Positions 1-6,268 of a DNA stretch of 11,128 nt are shown in pieces. The notes below the pieces were generated by a model. It saw only the letters and a program-made list of their open reading frames with translations. It was not told where the DNA came from and did no database searches. Both the position numbers and the translations under genes were made by a program. How positions within the stretch are numbered: the first letter of the stretch is position 1; each line of letters starts with the position of its first letter. This DNA is from an uncultured Desulfovibrio sp. (GTDB lineage Bacteria > Desulfobacterota > Desulfovibrionia > Desulfovibrionales > Desulfovibrionaceae), in the NCBI GenBank assembly GCA_945871415.1, contig CAMBWG010000038.1, positions 1 to 11,128 on the forward strand, written 5' to 3'.

Positions 1-37
1 AGGCGTTCCCTCAGGGGACGCCTCTCTTCTTTTTTAT
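1..37 (+). terminator. Rho-independent terminator of a gene left of the window
   Basis: A 10-bp stem (AGGCGTTCCC paired with GGGGACGCCT, one G-T pair) closes a 3-base loop and is followed by a T-rich run (CTCTTCTTTTTT). The T run lies on the plus strand, so it ends a plus-strand transcript whose gene is outside the window. Confidence 0.85.
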
Positions 38-46
38 TCCGGCTCC

Positions 47-74
47 CGACAGGCCGTATGGATTGAAATGCTCT
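47..74 (-). repeat. Truncated copy of the interspersed AGAGC repeat
   Basis: This short stretch carries CGACAGGCCGTATGG followed closely by GAAATGCTCT, the same words that end the full copy at 4795-4938. The part between them is deleted. The copy lies just after the terminator at 1-37. It is the shortest member of the family and on its own would not be convincing. Confidence 0.5.
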
Positions 75-582
75 GGGTCCCTGCGCTCGGCAAAAAAAAT
101 TTCTTCATCTTCAAATAATGAGTACAGCCCCGGCCCAACTCGTCTGGATGCAGTCCTTCGTTGCAGGAAAACTTTTTATTTTTCATATGGTAAGCGCCTT
201 TCCAGAAGAAGACTCCGGAAAACTTTTTTCCCCTGCCCCCGCTACGTACCCCGCATACCTGCGACAGATACCGCAAGGGGCGCGGGCCGGTGCTTTTTTC
301 TCCCGGAACGCCCCGCAGGCAAAAAACGTGTACCGGACAATCGTCCGCCCCGGCAGACGCCGCTCAAAGGCTTTCGCGCATCTTGCAGAGCAGCTTGTGC
401 CTGCGGGTATCTCCGCTGGTCCTTCCTCAAAAAGACAAAAATAACACCTATATACTTCTTTACGGATTATTCAGGAACAAATAGGCAAGTCCTCTTGCCA
501 TGAATCCCGTTTTCTCGTACTTTCAAAAAAGTAATTTTTCACAAGTCATCCATCAGCCGGACGGTTGATAAAAGGTGCATTC
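75..582. other. Gene-free spacer upstream of rex
   Basis: About 500 bases without a supportable gene. Open frames exist on both strands but lack ribosome binding sites and recognisable protein character (Arg/Pro/Ser-rich shadows). The word GGAAAACTTTTT occurs twice, at 166 and 217. Near the 3' end there is a perfect 6-bp inverted repeat, GGCAAG-tcct-CTTGCC (484-499). It overlaps a possible -35 box TTGCCA (495-500), which lies 17 bases before TACTTT (518-523). This is a weak candidate promoter for rex. A half-site TTCACAA (538-544) resembles one arm of a Rex operator, but the other arm is not there. Confidence 0.45.
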
Positions 583-1230
583 ATGCTGAATCCTCCCAAA
601 AGCAAACACATACCGCGCGCCACAATTCAGCGTCTGGCCACGTATGTACAGGTATTGGAGAACCTGGCGCGGGACGGCGTCGAGGTTATCTCGTCCAACC
701 CCCTGGCCGAGGCCTGCGGGGTCAACGGATCACAGGTTCGTAAGGATCTCGCCTACTTCGGCGAATTTGGCATTCGCGGCGTCGGCTATCATGTTACGTC
801 TCTCATCAGTTCCATTACCTCGGCTCTCGGCGTGGATCGCGAATGGCGCATGGCTGTTGTCGGTATCGGCAACCTCGGTAAGGCCATACTCAATCACAGC
901 GAATTCCGGGCCCGCGGTTTCAATATTGTCGGCATCTTTGATTGCGATCCCTTCAAGATAGGCGAAATTGTTCATGGTCTGGAGGTGCACTGCACCAAGG
1001 ATCTGCCCGGCATGGTTGCCGAATATGGCATTGAGATCGGCATCATCACCACTCCCCCAGAGCGGGCGCAGCGTGCGGCACAGCACATGATGGACGCGGG
1101 GATCACCAGCATCCTCAATTTTGCCCCGGCCCGAATCAAGGTGCCGGATCATGTCAACGTGGAGTATGTGGACTTTTTCCACCATCTCTACTCGCTGGCC
1201 TTCAAGCATACCCAGCATCACGCGCAATAG
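583..1230 (+). CDS. rex: Redox-sensing transcriptional repressor Rex
   Basis: Rex is a cytoplasmic homodimeric repressor that senses the NADH/NAD+ ratio and leaves DNA when NADH is high. The 215-residue product has the usual family length and both domains. The N-terminal winged helix (about 1-80) holds the recognition helix and wing QVRKDLAYFGEFGIRGVGY (51-69). The Rossmann domain follows with VVGIGNLG (92-99, Gly94/96/99) and acidic Asp120 at the end of the next strand. The C-terminal swapped helix contains VDFFHHLYSLAF (196-207). I chose the ATG at 583 because AAAGGTG sits 7 bases upstream; a TTG 18 bases earlier in frame has no good site. cobS follows after 9 bases, so the two are probably cotranscribed. 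In sulfate reducers Rex is known to control energy genes such as sat and ATP synthase; regulation of its own promoter is not evident here. Confidence 0.96.
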   Translation: MLNPPKSKHIPRATIQRLATYVQVLENLARDGVEVISSNPLAEACGVNGSQVRKDLAYFGEFGIRGVGYHVTSLISSITSALGVDREWRMAVVGIGNLGKAILNHSEFRARGFNIVGIFDCDPFKIGEIVHGLEVHCTKDLPGMVAEYGIEIGIITTPPERAQRAAQHMMDAGITSILNFAPARIKVPDHVNVEYVDFFHHLYSLAFKHTQHHAQ

Positions 1231-1239
1231 GCCTGCCGC

Positions 1240-2043
1240 ATGGGCATTTTTTCCACGGCGTGCGGTTTTTTCCGTACGCCTTTTTTGCATGGATGCCACG
1301 CGCTGGCCTTTCTCAGCCGCCTGAGTTTTGTACCCTGTCGCTCGGAAGAGGAGCTGCGCGCGGCGACGCCCTGGTTTCCGCTTGCGGGCCTGTTTCTGGG
1401 CCTGCTCTGGACGGCTGCCGGTTTCTGCCTCTTTCAGTCTCTTGCCCAGCTGTCCCGTCTGCCGTCTCCCTTTCCGGCGCTTCTCGCCGCCTGGGGCTGG
1501 CTCTGCTGCGCTGTATGGCTGACCCGGGGTCTTCACTGGGACGGCATGGCGGATCTGGGAGATGCCTGCGGCAGTGGAGCCCGGGAGGAACGCTTCTGGC
1601 AGATCCTTCGCGACAGTCGCATGGGCGCTTTTGGCGGCATGAGTCTCTTTATGGGACTTCTCGGGCAATGGCTCTGCGTCGCCGCACATATGCAGCAGGG
1701 CCTCTGGCCGGCGCTTGTCATTGCGCCGGCATGGGGCCGGATAACCTCGCTCTGGCTGGCTGCCACCACGCCGCCGCACGGCGACGGTATGCTCGGCCGG
1801 CTTGTATGCGCAGCCATGACACCAACGCGCCTGCGCTGGAGCCTTCTGTGGGGCTGCCTTCTGGCGCTGGCTCTGCCGCCCTGCGGTCTTGCCTGGCAAC
1901 GCCTCCCGCTTCTTTTCCTCGGGCAATGGCTGCTCCATCGCTGGTTTGCCGCTACCGCCCGCCGTCACGGCGGTATTTCCGGCGATTTTTTTGGCGCGTC
2001 TATCGAAAGTGCTCAGCTCTGGTTCCTGCTGGCATTGCTCTAG
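1240..2043 (+). CDS. cobS: Adenosylcobinamide-GDP ribazoletransferase (cobalamin synthase)
   Basis: CobS is an inner-membrane enzyme that joins adenosylcobinamide-GDP with alpha-ribazole (or its phosphate) in the last stage of cobalamin assembly. The 267-residue protein shows the family blocks in order: a hydrophobic N-terminal half, GLHWDGMAD (97-105; usual form GLHxDGLAD), DSRMGAFG (125-132), and near the C-terminus GGISGDFFGASIE (244-256). Several hydrophobic membrane segments lie at about 45-65, 80-95, 135-165, 200-215 and 222-235. The ATG lies 9 bases after the rex stop with only a weak ribosome binding site, so translation may be coupled to rex. The TAG stop (2041-2043) is formed at the edge of an interspersed repeat beginning at 2042, so the insertion may have replaced the original end of the gene. 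No other cobalamin gene is in the window. Confidence 0.93.
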   Translation: MGIFSTACGFFRTPFLHGCHALAFLSRLSFVPCRSEEELRAATPWFPLAGLFLGLLWTAAGFCLFQSLAQLSRLPSPFPALLAAWGWLCCAVWLTRGLHWDGMADLGDACGSGAREERFWQILRDSRMGAFGGMSLFMGLLGQWLCVAAHMQQGLWPALVIAPAWGRITSLWLAATTPPHGDGMLGRLVCAAMTPTRLRWSLLWGCLLALALPPCGLAWQRLPLLFLGQWLLHRWFAATARRHGGISGDFFGASIESAQLWFLLALL

Positions 2044-2115
2044 AGCATTTTCAGTTAGGAATGCTTCGCATTTCAAACCATAGAGTCTGTCGTTTCACGG
2101 AGAAGCAGCGTTTTT
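2042..2115 (+). repeat. Partial AGAGC repeat overlapping the cobS stop codon
   Basis: It starts AGAGCATTTTCAGTT and continues through the words GCATTTCAAACCATA and CTGTCGTTTC, then AGCAGCGTTTTTTC. These are the same words, in the same order, as the reverse complement of the copy at 4795-4938. The second half of the element is missing. The start is preceded by T, so a TA flanks the GAGC end as in other copies. Confidence 0.75.
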
Positions 2116-2239
2116 TCAATGGCGGAGCAAGGTAAACAGCTGCAGGGGATTCATGCCGCGTGCCGGGTAGCGCAAAGCACACGCATACAAAAAACGGATC
2201 AACAGAAACAGACAGAACATTCCTTTTCAGGAGGCGTCT

Positions 2240-2827
2240 ATGACAGACTTCAGAACGCTGGTGGAGCAGGCCCGTTCCTGCCGTCGCTTTGTGGAACAAG
2301 AACCGCTGACCATGGCGGATCTGGAATGGCTCATTGATTGCGCCAGAGTGACGCCCTGCGCCCGCAATCAGCAGGCCCTGCGCTATTCGCTGATCACGCA
2401 GGGGCAGGTCTGCGAGGCTCTTTTTGCCAAAACAACCTGGGCCGGCGCGCTCAAGGACTGGGGTGGTCCCCATCCCGGCGAACGCCCCACGGCCTTCATC
2501 GTCATCAGCCTGCCCGGCAATGCCGGACATCTGACCTGGGTTGATCTGGGCATTGCTGCCCAGACCATACAGCTGGCCGCAACAAGCCGGGCATGGGGAT
2601 GCTGCATTCTTGCAAGCTTTGATGTCGAAAATTGCCGGACACTCTGTCGTATACCGGAAGAACTGGCCCCCCGGCTGGTGCTCGGACTTGGCAAGGCAGC
2701 CGAAACCCGTGTCGTCGCCCCCGTGCCCGCCGACGGCCGGCTTGCCTACTGGCGCGATGCCGACAACGTCCATCACGTTCCCAAGCTTTCTCTCGAACAG
2801 CTGGTGATAGGCCGTTTTCAGGAATAA
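2240..2827 (+). CDS. Nitroreductase-family FMN-dependent protein
   Basis: Members of this family are cytoplasmic flavoproteins that pass electrons from NAD(P)H through FMN to nitro compounds, quinones or enones. The natural substrate cannot be read from sequence. The 195-residue product has the N-terminal FMN-phosphate motif RSCRRF (12-17, usual form RRSxRxF), CARNQQALRY (40-49, second FMN contact), the conserved helix DLGIAAQTIQLAATSRAWG (102-120) and LVLGLGKAAE (146-155). It is at the short end for the family, similar to small nitroreductases of anaerobes. Cysteines are frequent (14, 34, 40, 58, 121, 122, 132, 136). The ATG is preceded by a strong AGGAGG. It follows the repeat after cobS by more than 120 bases and is likely its own unit. 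Confidence 0.88.
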   Translation: MTDFRTLVEQARSCRRFVEQEPLTMADLEWLIDCARVTPCARNQQALRYSLITQGQVCEALFAKTTWAGALKDWGGPHPGERPTAFIVISLPGNAGHLTWVDLGIAAQTIQLAATSRAWGCCILASFDVENCRTLCRIPEELAPRLVLGLGKAAETRVVAPVPADGRLAYWRDADNVHHVPKLSLEQLVIGRFQE

Positions 2828-2828
2828 C

Positions 2829-2850
2829 GCGCATGCAGGTCTGCATGCGC
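2829..2850. other. Perfect palindrome directly after the nitroreductase stop
   Basis: GCGCATGCAG and CTGCATGCGC form a perfect 10-bp inverted repeat around GT, beginning one base past the TAA. No T run follows on either strand, so it is not a standard intrinsic terminator. It could protect the 3' end of the mRNA or act as a pausing hairpin. Confidence 0.5.
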
Positions 2851-2881
2851 AGAGAAAACATATCGCGTCCACAACAGATAC

Positions 2882-2910
2882 AGAAAAGGGGGAAGGTTTT
2901 CCTTCCCCCT
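2882..2910 (-). terminator. Intrinsic terminator of the minus-strand hypothetical gene
   Basis: On the minus strand AGGGGGAAGG pairs perfectly with CCTTCCCCCT across an AAAA loop and is followed by TTTTC. It lies 20 bases beyond the stop of the gene ending at 2930. The T run is short (four). Confidence 0.75.
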
Positions 2911-2929
2911 GCACGGCATCATCCGCATA

Positions 2930-3364
2930 TCAGGCCCCGACCTCCGGAACCCGCTCCGGAAAAAGTTCCGCCTTTACGATCTGCCGGACTTCACGCGGCA
3001 AAATCATGGCCGCCTTGCGGCATATCTCCAGCGCGATACGCCGATACTCCGCCTCGATAAGGCGTTGCTGCTGCTCAGGGCAGAAAGCGAGCGCCCGCTG
3101 CTCAATGGCAGCCTTCAGACGCAACAACTCGTCCGCCACATTCCCGAGACTTTCCTCAAAAGGATGCATCAGCAAAAATTTTTCCATCGCGGTAGCGGGA
3201 AGCAGCGCCGCGCAATCGTTATGGTGCAGGCGTTGAGGTCGTTCCCCCGCGTCAACGTGCAGGATGTCTCCAAGATATCCGGCAGACATGCGTACAGCTT
3301 TGTAGCGCATCATCAGCAGCATGGCGGAACCAAGTCCCAGCGCAGCACAAGACGTCTTCTGCAT
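2930..3364 (-). CDS. Hypothetical protein with short N-terminal hydrophobic segment and helical C-terminal half
   Basis: I do not recognise this 144-residue protein. It looks genuine: an AGGGAGG site sits 5 bases before the ATG, and an intrinsic terminator follows. Residues 6-19 are hydrophobic (Ala, Leu, Gly, Met) and are followed by Arg20, Lys22 and Arg25. The segment is short for a membrane anchor and only Lys3 precedes it, so a signal peptide or inverted anchor is uncertain. Residues about 70-135 are rich in Glu, Leu, Ala, Arg and Gln and should be strongly alpha-helical (ESLGNVADELLRLKAAIEQR, 71-90). Four cysteines lie at 6, 51, 95 and 115. It stands alone, divergent from ssrA. A Spy/CpxP-like small stress protein was considered because of size and helix content, but no family motif supports it. 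Confidence 0.7.
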   Translation of the reverse strand: MQKTSCAALGLGSAMLLMMRYKAVRMSAGYLGDILHVDAGERPQRLHHNDCAALLPATAMEKFLLMHPFEESLGNVADELLRLKAAIEQRALAFCPEQQQRLIEAEYRRIALEICRKAAMILPREVRQIVKAELFPERVPEVGA

Positions 3365-3470
3365 ACATTCCTCCCTGAATGTTGTGCCCCGCAGACACCT
3401 GTCGAGAACTCATCCATATCTATCGACCCCGGGAGAAAAATATTTAGATTTTTTCACAAGACTTTCAAAC

Positions 3471-3499
3471 TTGCCAAAAGTCAGGAATCTGGTTATTAA
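3471..3499 (+). promoter_or_regulatory. Candidate sigma-70 promoter of ssrA
   Basis: TTGCCA (3471-3476) and TATTAA (3494-3499) are separated by 17 bases. Transcription would start near 3506, giving a leader of about 35 bases that RNase P would remove to make the mature 5' end at 3541. The AT-rich stretch just upstream (3436-3460) could act as an UP element. Confidence 0.45.
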
Positions 3500-3540
3500 A
3501 AAAAAGATCACGAACGGCATGCCCAGTGTATGCCGATTTC

Positions 3541-3920
3541 GGGGGCGCACTGGTTTCGACGGGGATGTGGAAGCCGATGCGGCAGGCCGAGGCGCCGCTG
3601 GCCTCGTAAAAAGCGGCAACAAAGTAATTGCCAACAACGATTACGAATACGCTTGCGCTGCCTAGTGCGGCAAAGCACCTGACCGCATAGACGGTCACGT
3701 CGGAAGGGCTGACGCCTGATACGTTTTTCCGGCGACACTTCATCAGGCTGGCGAGGTTCGGCGTCCGCCGGGAGACTCGCGAGGATTGTTTCCGGCGGAC
3801 TGGTTGTGCCGCGCCCGGGCGGAGGTTACCGGCACGACAAGATATAAGTCCGTCCTAAGCCTGTAGAAGCTTCGCGTGGAATGTTCTCGGACGGGGGTTC
3901 AACTCCCCCCGCCTCCACCA
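3541..3920 (+). ncRNA. ssrA: Transfer-messenger RNA (tmRNA)
   Basis: tmRNA, with SmpB, frees stalled ribosomes and adds a degradation tag to the unfinished protein. The 5' end GGGGGCG (3541-3547) pairs with CGCCTCC (3910-3916) to form the 7-bp acceptor stem, and the 3' CCA is encoded. The 5' domain carries the typical CTGGTTTCGACGGGG. The T arm GGGGGTTCAACTCCCCC lies near the 3' end. The reading frame begins at GCC 3630 and ends at TAG 3663, encoding ANNDYEYACAA. It is a one-piece molecule of about 380 nt, standard length. The residue before the last Ala-Ala is Cys, where Leu is commonest. The gene is followed by a strong terminator. The 3' end is a classic phage/island attachment site, but I see no integrase or repeated copy of it in the window. 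Confidence 0.97.
3630..3665 (+). other. tmRNA tag-peptide reading frame
   Basis: The eleven codons GCC AAC AAC GAT TAC GAA TAC GCT TGC GCT GCC are followed by TAG. The peptide is ANNDYEYACAA. The terminal Ala-Ala expected by ClpXP and the initial Ala-Asn-Asn expected in this group are both present. Confidence 0.9.
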
Positions 3921-3931
3921 GCCAGAACGCA

Positions 3932-3966
3932 AAAAGTCCGCAGGGCCCCGAGCCCTGCGGACTTTT
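3932..3966 (+). terminator. Strong intrinsic terminator after ssrA
   Basis: A perfect 15-bp stem (AAAAGTCCGCAGGGC with GCCCTGCGGACTTTT, loop CCCGA) lies 11 bases beyond the tmRNA 3' end and runs into TTTTCTT. Its A and T flanks are symmetrical, so it may also stop minus-strand transcripts arriving from the flavodoxin region. Confidence 0.93.
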
Positions 3967-4026
3967 CTTGTTTCCGCCCGCCTCCCGACGGTGCTTTTGC
4001 GTCGTGTACGCAGGAAGGAGCGTTCC

Positions 4027-4132
4027 AGAGCGTTTTACCTTTGAAAAAGGTATGGCGCGAGGCGGCGGTACAGCGTCCCCGGCCAGGACATAGCTGGAAC
4101 ACCACATTTTCTTCGCGAAACGACGGGTCGTA
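4027..4132 (+). repeat. AGAGC interspersed repeat, diverged and truncated copy
   Basis: It starts AGAGCGTTTTACCTTTGAAAAA and continues with CGAGGCGGCGG, AGCG..CCGGCCA and TTCGCGAAACGAC, the same order as the full copy at 4795-4938 on the same strand. Similarity fades at about 4132, just before the stop codon of the broken flavodoxin gene (4137). The other inverted end is not recognisable. Confidence 0.7.
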
Positions 4133-4136
4133 ATGC

Positions 4137-4767
4137 CTACCGGATGAAATTGGTAAAAATCTGAGGTTCGCGCTCGGGGAGAGGCACTCCGGCCCTGTTG
4201 CCGGCCTCTCTGCATTTGAGGAAATAGGCCATATTACGGGCCAGGGTGCGCATTGTCTGCAGCCCTCGGCATCCTGCCGTACCTCCTCAGGACATGAGCC
4301 GTGGACCATATTCCAGTACTGCGAGGCAATAACCGGCATCTGCAGCAGGGTAAAATATTTGTTGAGCTGATCGAAGGCAGCCGTGGTTCCCGCTCGTCTG
4401 GCGGAAACAACAGCTGCCGCCGGTTTCAGATAAAAAAGGTTCCGTCCACTGTTCATTCCCGCATAAAAAACCCGGTCCATAAATGAGGTTATGGCCCCGC
4501 CGGCGCCTGCCCAGTGCACAGGCGAACCAAAAACATAGCCGTCAAAATCCCCGGCTATTTCCAGAAATTCGTTAACACGGTCAGAAAACACGCACTTTCC
4601 CAATGTTGCGCATTTCTTACAGGCAATGCACCCTGCAAGCGGTTTAAGGCCTATCCAGAATATTGTGGCCCGAGACCTTCCTGCTCCAGCGTCTTTCGGA
4701 TTTCTGTCAAAGCGGTGTACGTGCAGCCGTGCTCATGAGGGCTTCCATTGACAAGAACGACGTTCAT
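4137..4767 (-). pseudogene. Flavodoxin-family NAD(P)H/FMN oxidoreductase, broken by two frameshifts
   Basis: Proteins of this family bind FMN in a flavodoxin fold and reduce flavins, quinones or metals. A strong AGGAGG precedes ATG 4767. The first frame reads MNVVLVNGSPHEHGCTYTAL, where GSPHEHGCT is the FMN-phosphate loop, then meets TAG (4656-4654). The frame shifted by one base continues as FWIGLKPLAGCIACKKCATL, then GSPVHWAGAGGAITSFMDR. At about 4262-4264 it shifts again, giving LQTMRTLARNMAYFLKCREA and ending IFTNFIR-TAG at 4137. Adding one base at each site (near 4661, a T run; near 4263, a G run) restores a 210-residue protein of normal length. Both look like single-base losses in short homopolymers, so either gene decay or sequencing error is possible. 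It lies between two same-direction repeats (4027-4132 and 4795-4938). Confidence 0.85.
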
Positions 4768-4794
4768 AAAGCCTCCTTTGCTTTCGCGGCCTTT

Positions 4795-4938
4795 AGAGCG
4801 TTTCAACTTTAAAAAAAGTGAACGAGGCGGCGGCATAGCGCCGCCCGGCCAAAAGAGAGCGGAAAAACAGCGTTTTTTTCCGCGAAACGACAGGCCGTAT
4901 GGTTTGAAATGCAAAGCATTTCAAACTGAAAATGCTCT
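4795..4938 (+). repeat. Full-length AGAGC interspersed repeat (reference copy)
   Basis: This 144-bp element begins AGAGCGTTTCAACTTT and ends AAACTGAAAATGCTCT; the ends are imperfect inverted repeats (AGAGCGTTTCAACTTT against AGAGCATTTTCAGTTT). TA lies at both edges (TTTAGAGC on the left, GCTCTATG on the right), compatible with a TA target duplication. Inside are a GC-rich hairpin (GGCGGC..GCCGCC, about 4824-4843), AACAGCG followed by seven T, the word CGAAACGACAGGCCGTATGG, and a second hairpin TGAAATGC-AAA-GCATTTCA (4905-4923). It lies just upstream of the broken flavodoxin gene. Confidence 0.88.
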
Positions 4939-5165
4939 ATGATGACGCCCCGGCATCATCCGACCGCATCCGCCCGGAGGCAGTTCCGCCTTTTCGCCTC
5001 CCAAGACAGGCCGCCCCCGGACCGTTGTCGCAGTTCCGCCTTCACCATAGGCATTCCCGCCCGGAGGCTCCAGACCCGTTCCACGCAAATTCTTGCCTGA
5101 TCCGCTTTGAAGAGAAAAACCACGGAAACGCCCTTTCCTCTCCCCTCTGCCGCCAGCTGTGCAGA
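4939..5165. other. Spacer between the repeat and the EamA gene
   Basis: I see no gene here. It holds short direct duplications: GCAGTTCCGCCTT at 4980-4992 and 5030-5042, and CGCCCGGAGG at 4971-4980 and 5058-5067. A small hairpin GGAAA-GGGCG-TTTCC (minus strand, 5138-5124), followed four bases later by TTTTT, could be a weak terminator for the transporter gene. Confidence 0.4.
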
Positions 5166-6113
5166 TTACGCCTTAACGCTCCTGTGCCACATGATGAAGA
5201 AGACGGACAGCACGATCAGCGCACACGCCCCTGCCATCATGAGATTGACGGGCTCTCCCGCCAGCTGCCAGCCCAGCAGCACACCGACTACCGGCACGAC
5301 ATATTCATAGGAAACGGCAATAGCAATGGAAACGCGCTCCAGCAGCCAGAAATAGCAGTAGTAAGCAATAATCCCGCCGCCAATGCTCATCCAGAGGAAG
5401 GCAAGGGAAGAGCGAACGTTCAGCACTTCCCAATGCGTCAGAGAGGCTTCCCCCCACAGCAGGCCGACAAGAATGCACTCAAGACCGCCGGCCAGCAACA
5501 GCAAGGCGCAGGATTGCAGCCCCGAAAGGCTGGACACGTGCGGGAATCGGCGGGACAACAGGGAGCCGGCAACCCAGCCCCATGTGGCAAACAGCACCCA
5601 GGCCATACCGAGCAGGGGAAGACCTCCCTCTCCCGTTCCGGTAACCAGGCCCTGTTCCAGCCGTGCGGCCTCCTGCCCCATTTCCAGCATAACCAGACCG
5701 ACGGAGCTCCCTACCAGACCAAACCACTGCATCAGGCAGGGGCGACGTTCTCCGGCAAACAGCCAGCCGGCCAGCAGCATGGAAACAGGCGTGGAACCGG
5801 TAATCAGGGCCGCAGCGCAGGCCGACACACCGAGCTGCTGCCCCTTGGCAAGAAAACCGCAACCTATGAGGACCATGAAGACCGCCAGCCATACGGCGTG
5901 CAGCACATCGGCACGAGTCGGACGTTTCCAGTGCCCGGTCACCAGCAAAAGCAGCGACAGCAGCATACCTGCCAGCAGCATCCGCGATCCCGCCAGCAAA
6001 AAGGGGCCCAGCGCGTCAAGACACCATTTAATGGCTACATAGCTTGATCCCCATGAGATATACAGCAGGAAAAGATGAGAAAAAACGTGAAAAAAGGAAG
6101 GAGCTGCGGCCAT
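5166..6113 (-). CDS. EamA/DMT-superfamily transporter (YedA/RhaT-like)
   Basis: Drug/metabolite exporters of the EamA type are inner-membrane proteins with two repeated 5-helix halves, often exporting amino acids or other metabolites. The 315-residue product has about ten hydrophobic segments. The first half contains WGSSYVAIKW (21-30), the usual signature after helix 1, and ITGSTPVSMLLAGWLFAGER (104-123). The second half ends with SYEYVVPVVGVLLGW (268-282) and GEPVN (286-290), the typical P-V-V-x-x-L-L-G...GE motif. I start at ATG 6113 because AGGAGG lies 7 bases before it; an in-frame upstream start at 6158 has no such site. It is a single gene divergent from the Fur-family gene. The general pattern resembles E. 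coli YedA, but the substrate cannot be told. Confidence 0.92.
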   Translation of the reverse strand: MAAAPSFFHVFSHLFLLYISWGSSYVAIKWCLDALGPFLLAGSRMLLAGMLLSLLLLVTGHWKRPTRADVLHAVWLAVFMVLIGCGFLAKGQQLGVSACAAALITGSTPVSMLLAGWLFAGERRPCLMQWFGLVGSSVGLVMLEMGQEAARLEQGLVTGTGEGGLPLLGMAWVLFATWGWVAGSLLSRRFPHVSSLSGLQSCALLLLAGGLECILVGLLWGEASLTHWEVLNVRSSLAFLWMSIGGGIIAYYCYFWLLERVSIAIAVSYEYVVPVVGVLLGWQLAGEPVNLMMAGACALIVLSVFFIMWHRSVKA

Positions 6114-6268
6114 AAAAAATCCTCCTGGGAAAGACAGACCATGCATGTTGCTCCGCACGGGCTACCCCGATTTTACGCGAAACAACGCGCACTATGCCTT
6201 GCCGCACACCCTAGAAGGGGGCAGGAGCGCTGTCAATCCTCCCTTCTCTCTTGGCATGTGCCGGGCAT

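Noticed and set aside
63..503. Open frames in the spacer before rex
   Set aside because: No ribosome binding site and no recognisable protein features; overlapping frames on both strands look equally random.
527..544. Rex operator upstream of rex
   Set aside because: Only the half TTCACAA is present; the opposite arm matches about two of seven positions. A similar lone half occurs before ssrA, so it is likely chance in AT-rich DNA.
730..2076. Long open frame (448 codons) on the minus strand across rex and cobS
   Set aside because: It is antisense to two well-recognised genes, has low-complexity Arg/Gln/Ala-rich composition and no recognisable domain; a high-GC shadow frame.
2119..2337. Open frame of 72 codons before and overlapping the nitroreductase
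   Set aside because: It begins within the repeat tail and runs out of frame into a well-supported gene with a strong AGGAGG start.
3465..3743. Minus-strand open frames across the 5' half of ssrA
   Set aside because: The region is explained by tmRNA structure on the plus strand and the frames show no protein character.
3890..3920. Integration of a genomic island at the ssrA 3' end
   Set aside because: The 3' end is a common attachment site, but no integrase and no second copy of the terminal sequence is visible in the window.
4255..4665. Programmed frameshifting in the flavodoxin gene
   Set aside because: Two separate shifts in a small metabolic gene, without a clear heptameric slippery site at either point, are better explained by mutation or sequencing error.
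4932..6047. Open frame of 371 codons on the plus strand across the transporter gene
   Set aside because: It is antisense to the EamA gene, is Gln/His/Pro-rich, and starts inside a repeat without a ribosome binding site.
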